Assembly: GCA_000444245.1 (NCBI GenBank) | Contig: KE604942.1 | Coordinates: forward strand, 6,977 to 29,997 | Reading direction: 5' to 3' | Source of the DNA: Botryllus schlosseri | Taxonomy: Eukaryota; Chordata; Ascidiacea; Stolidobranchia; Styelidae | Length of the DNA stretch: 23,021 nt | Part shown: piece after piece, positions 19,818-23,021 of the stretch | How the letters are laid out: every line of letters starts with the position of its first letter | How positions within the stretch are numbered: the first letter of the stretch is position 1 | Made by a program: the position numbers and the translations under genes | Notes under the pieces: model-generated | Told to the model about the DNA's origin: nothing | The model's database searches: none | The model's input: the letters and a program-made list of their open reading frames with translations, nothing else

Positions 19818-19827
19818 AACAAAGTAT

Positions 19828-21175
19828 AGTATTTAAGCATGATGTCGTTTTGTAACAATACTATGATGTACACTTGATTTTGTGCAACATAGCAAACAGT
19901 TAAGTAAGAACGTCTCTGACAGCTTTCTCCGACCTCAAATAGATACTGAATAAGAATAATGACGACATGTTTATATGATGTAGCGTTCTGTGCATATGGT
20001 GGCTATCTATTCCGTGGCTTGGGGATATCATATGTTTTAGTTGAGAATAATTTTAGTTTGTAGGAAGGTCCGCTTCGCGTGGGAAGTAGCTTTTGTAAAC
20101 AGCAGGTGCCAAATGCAAACATCGGCTACGGAATGACATACCAATCTCTCTAATGATGTTCTGAGCCATTTCGAGGCGATTTTGATTCGCATCAGTGCCT
20201 CGCATCATTTAGCCCAGGTGTCAGAAATCGTAAAATAAGACTACAAATTGGTTTGTTCAAGTGTCTTATTACCCTGACATCACCACATCACCTTACCCTA
20301 AAATATGGTTGACATTTAACCAGTGTAAGTTTCTTATGATTCGGAATTCTGTAGCTACGTGTTGGAAGTGCGTAACATCGATAGTCTGGACAACGTTCTT
20401 ACCGAACAATAGCTTATAACATTCAATTAATTAGATCCGCCACATTGGACTGCGCGAGCGGGTTGCCTGGAAGCAAGAATACAATCAATATTGCATGGGT
20501 CCTTCTCATGGTTCCCAAGCTTACTCGGCGTTTTGCACCGAATAGATTCCCCGCACATTCTTTCAAGCGATATAATACCGTATAGGATATCCAGATTTCA
20601 CCAAAGAGTCATCAAAAGGCTCATATAAGCCGGTACTTTTGATGTCACGAACATAAACACTTGCTAACTGTACCAGTATGGTAAGAAGTTATATCTTGTT
20701 TCGCGTGTAGCAGAATCGCCGATTCACACGGAGATGCTTGATTTCCAAATTCAAAGGTCGAAAAGTCATATGCCTACTTGTCGCCAACTTGTGTATTCAA
20801 TTATTCATGAACGATTGAAAGTTTGAGGGCCTTGATTTGGTGATTAAGATATTTCAACTGATGCTTTGGCCACAATTTGACTTCACACCAAACTTTCGAT
20901 GGAGATTAAGTCACTGATGAAAGAAAACTTTGATGCTCTATTAGGTTGATGTGACAACTACTAGTCCGAATCTAATTGGTTAATTAAGTCAGCCAATTGC
21001 GGTGTAACACCCGCAACAGGTTTCCAACGTGCACGTACAAACAGTTTAATAGCCCATTATAATGCAATAATCAAACATTACAGACCGACAAGCGGGCAAT
21101 AGCTGGAGGAGGACAAAAACGAGGCGTAACGAACGTGACTGAAACGCAATGTATTTTCCTAAGACTGTAGGACTG
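19828..21175. other. Unassigned intergenic DNA
   Basis: About 1.35 kb with no credible ORF. A perfect 9-bp inverted repeat, CATCAAAAG / CTTTTGATG, spans 20610-20644 with an inner GGCT/AGCC pairing. Near 20338-20376 a faint resemblance to the SINE-1 body is too weak to call. Confidence 0.4.
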
Positions 21176-22260
21176 CAATTTTTCATGTAATTATAACATC
21201 TTTGGTTGAAATTCTTTGCATTTCAACTTCGGACCACTGTCCGAACCGAGCGAGATAGTGTAATGGTTATGCGTCCGACTTCTCGAGCGGTAGGTCGTGG
21301 GTTCGATCCCCGGCCGGGTCATACCAAAGACTCGAAAATTGGTATCCGCAGCTATCCTGCTAGGCGCTCAGCAATCACGGATAGCATGGAGGAGAAAAAA
21401 CACGGGGGCGCAGACTAGATGACCTCATGGGGCCGTATCGCAACTCCGTCGTCAAAGCATCTCGATGGTGCAGGCGAAAAAGAATATCATATCTCTCTCT
21501 CTCCGCATGGCGCTGGCAGCATGTAAATATACTCAGCACTAAACGACCATGGACCTTGCCAATTTCAAAAATTATTTGCTCGAAAGTTTGCTTGAAATAT
21601 ACAGCTTTCCGTTGTGAATATCTGGTGACTCTCTGCTGTGAGCTTTGCCCCCAATCACACAATAGCAAGAACGAAATACACTACATGTAAGTTAAGTCAG
21701 CGAATTGTGCTTAAACAACCAATCAATTATATGTGCATCAATGCAATTGATATAAAGAATGCATCGCTGTCTAATGGCGTACGGAATCTATCTTGAGTTG
21801 ATACGCTTCTTGTGTCATAAAAAAACAAATCCTTCCGATTGCAGAGTTGACTACTGTATAACTTGTTTTAAAGATAATATCTGGCGCAAGTATATAGAGA
21901 GCGGTATTTCACTCTGATCAATATCAATGTAGCAATAGTCTGACTATATGCGCCATCTGTCCGATCCAGCCTATAGTCCTCGTCGAAATTGTTGGCAAAG
22001 CGACGAAAGATATTGATTTCAGGGAATTATTGCAGCATTCGATCGTTCCAGTTGATACATTTGGTGACGTCTAAAAAGTAGGCATGTGCTTTAGCATCGT
22101 GGTCATCGCTGCCTGAGTCATCGCTGGGTATCGTGTATATTATTATATCACTGTACCGAAATGTATTGTTGGAATTAGCAATTTGACGTCATGTGACGTC
22201 ATAGGTTTGTGTTCACGTTTGCGATCACACAGAACCTTTCAGGGGTTCGCGCCATCCCTA
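21176..22260 (+). mobile_element. Family A hAT-like MITE, copy 3 (left-truncated, SINE-interrupted)
   Basis: Joins family A about 125 bp in from the left end (AATTTTTCATGTAATTATAAC) and runs to the right terminus GGGGTTCGCGCCATCCCTA. The interior matches copies 1 and 2 apart from the SINE insertion at 21244-21498. Near the right end it carries TGACGTCATGTGACGTCA (22184-22201), the same double CRE as copy 2 with one central change. The left terminus is missing, so no target duplication can be tested. ORFs of 87 and 97 codons here have no transposase signature. Confidence 0.75.
21244..21498 (+). mobile_element. Second tRNA-derived SINE family (SINE-2) inserted in family A
   Basis: The head GAGCGAGATAGTGTAATGG has an A-box-like TAGTGTAATGG (21256-21266) and a perfect B box GGTTCGATCCC (21300-21310). 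A non-tRNA body follows, unlike SINE-1, and the copy ends in a (TC)n tract. Family A copies 1 and 2 lack this block, which fixes its extent to within a few bases. Flanks CTGTCCG and CTCTCCG suggest a short imperfect target duplication. The acceptor stem does not pair, so this is not a working tRNA gene. Confidence 0.75.
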
Positions 22261-23021
22261 TAGTATAGCTAGGACAGCAATTCGTGTATTGCAAACACAA
22301 TCAGGTATAATCTCTCTTTCTTAATGGACTGCTGCGAAATTGGGATCGATCGTTGCAAAACTCTTCTATCTGGGATGTACCCAATTGAAAGCATATTCTA
22401 CCGATCCGGTGGCAATGGCCTCCGTGTCTACCACTGATGCTTTCACCAAAAGACCGTTAAATTCTTCCGCAAAATTTCAACGACTTGAAATTGCTGTACC
22501 CTTTTTCTTCGCCACTAATCACACCCGGATATAGATATCCGCCAAATTGGATATTCACATAATTACAAGTAACGACAAAATGAATTCATACATTCAACTG
22601 CTCAGTGGTTACACCAAACGACACGCGATAGTGAAAACATGATGATTTCGACGTTGTCAGGAACTCACGGAGTCGAATTATCACGACAGCCACGTTGTCA
22701 CAAAAGCATTCCACCACTACAGATTACACGCGTGTTAGGGAATTAATTAGTACCATCAAATGAAATATATCAGTCAGAAACATTCACCACAAAGAAACGA
22801 TTGTGCTCGCGTTGACAAATTTTTTTAGTTTACGCGGAAGCCCAGATCGCGATTTACCACCAAACAGTAATAAGACCTCTTGAGCGTTACTATCCGTAAG
22901 ATATAATAGCATTAGAACATCAAAGGTTCTCCATTTCCTTTTTGAAATGTATAATAATGGTATGAAAGTATTTTTATATATTTGCTTGTGTTATATAGTG
23001 TATTACTAATTTATATTTTGT
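22261..23021. other. No confident gene
   Basis: A 64-codon frame (22340-22534) with balanced composition has no ATG at its upstream limit and no known domain. The final ~200 bp are strongly AT-rich. No transposon terminus or RNA gene was recognised. Confidence 0.4.

Noticed and set aside
20338-20376. SINE-1 body fragment (GGAATTC...GTGTTGGAAG)
   Set aside because: Only a short, broken resemblance; no head, tail or target duplication.
21246-21320. tRNA gene with a perfect B box
   Set aside because: The acceptor stem does not pair and the block interrupts a MITE with a (TC)n end, which fits a SINE insertion better.

Overview
The window is animal genomic DNA. Its one secure gene is a two-exon forkhead transcription factor of the FoxI class, on the + strand (exon 1 8159-8856, exon 2 13524-14304, joined by a phase-2 intron of about 4.7 kb; predicted protein 492 aa). 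The class rests on an NPYLW motif ahead of the forkhead, the forkhead itself ending in FDNGNFR with a basic run across the intron, and a C-terminal FSVNNLI motif. The forkhead is clearly FoxI but diverged from vertebrate FOXI1, and the surroundings are moderately AT-rich and crowded with short non-autonomous transposons. An invertebrate deuterostome, perhaps a tunicate, fits best, but that is inference and the sequence does not prove it.

Layout. 1-300: end of a hAT-like element. 618-873: possible last exon of a second, upstream FoxI-like gene, with the same intron phase and an Arg run at the same junction. 1802-6160: dense transposon block with two copies of a ~970-bp hAT-like family ('family A', opposite orientations), two CAGTGGTT-type hAT relics, one full tRNA-derived SINE, and a SINE head fused to one end of family A. 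7064-7603: GAGTC-rich hAT terminus and a full SINE. 7604-8158: FoxI upstream region. 8857-13523: intron with a 5'-truncated SINE and a textbook hAT MITE (20-bp inverted repeats, perfect 8-bp target duplication). 14305-17384: gene-poor, with one small minus-strand ORF. 17385-17968: hAT-like MITE carrying a nested SINE with 9-bp target duplication. 17969-21175: one weak candidate exon, another truncated SINE and unassigned DNA. 21176-22260: third family A copy, interrupted by a second, different tRNA-derived SINE. 22261-23021: nothing firm.

FoxI proteins are nuclear DNA-binding regulators, best known from ectodermal, placodal and ionocyte programmes in vertebrates. No other gene here clearly works with it. 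The most informative material is the possible second FoxI exon and the transposon history: SINE copies inserted already truncated, a SINE-MITE chimera, and a MITE family that carries a CRE/E-box palindrome. No retroviral or LTR element, rRNA, functional tRNA or CRISPR array was seen.
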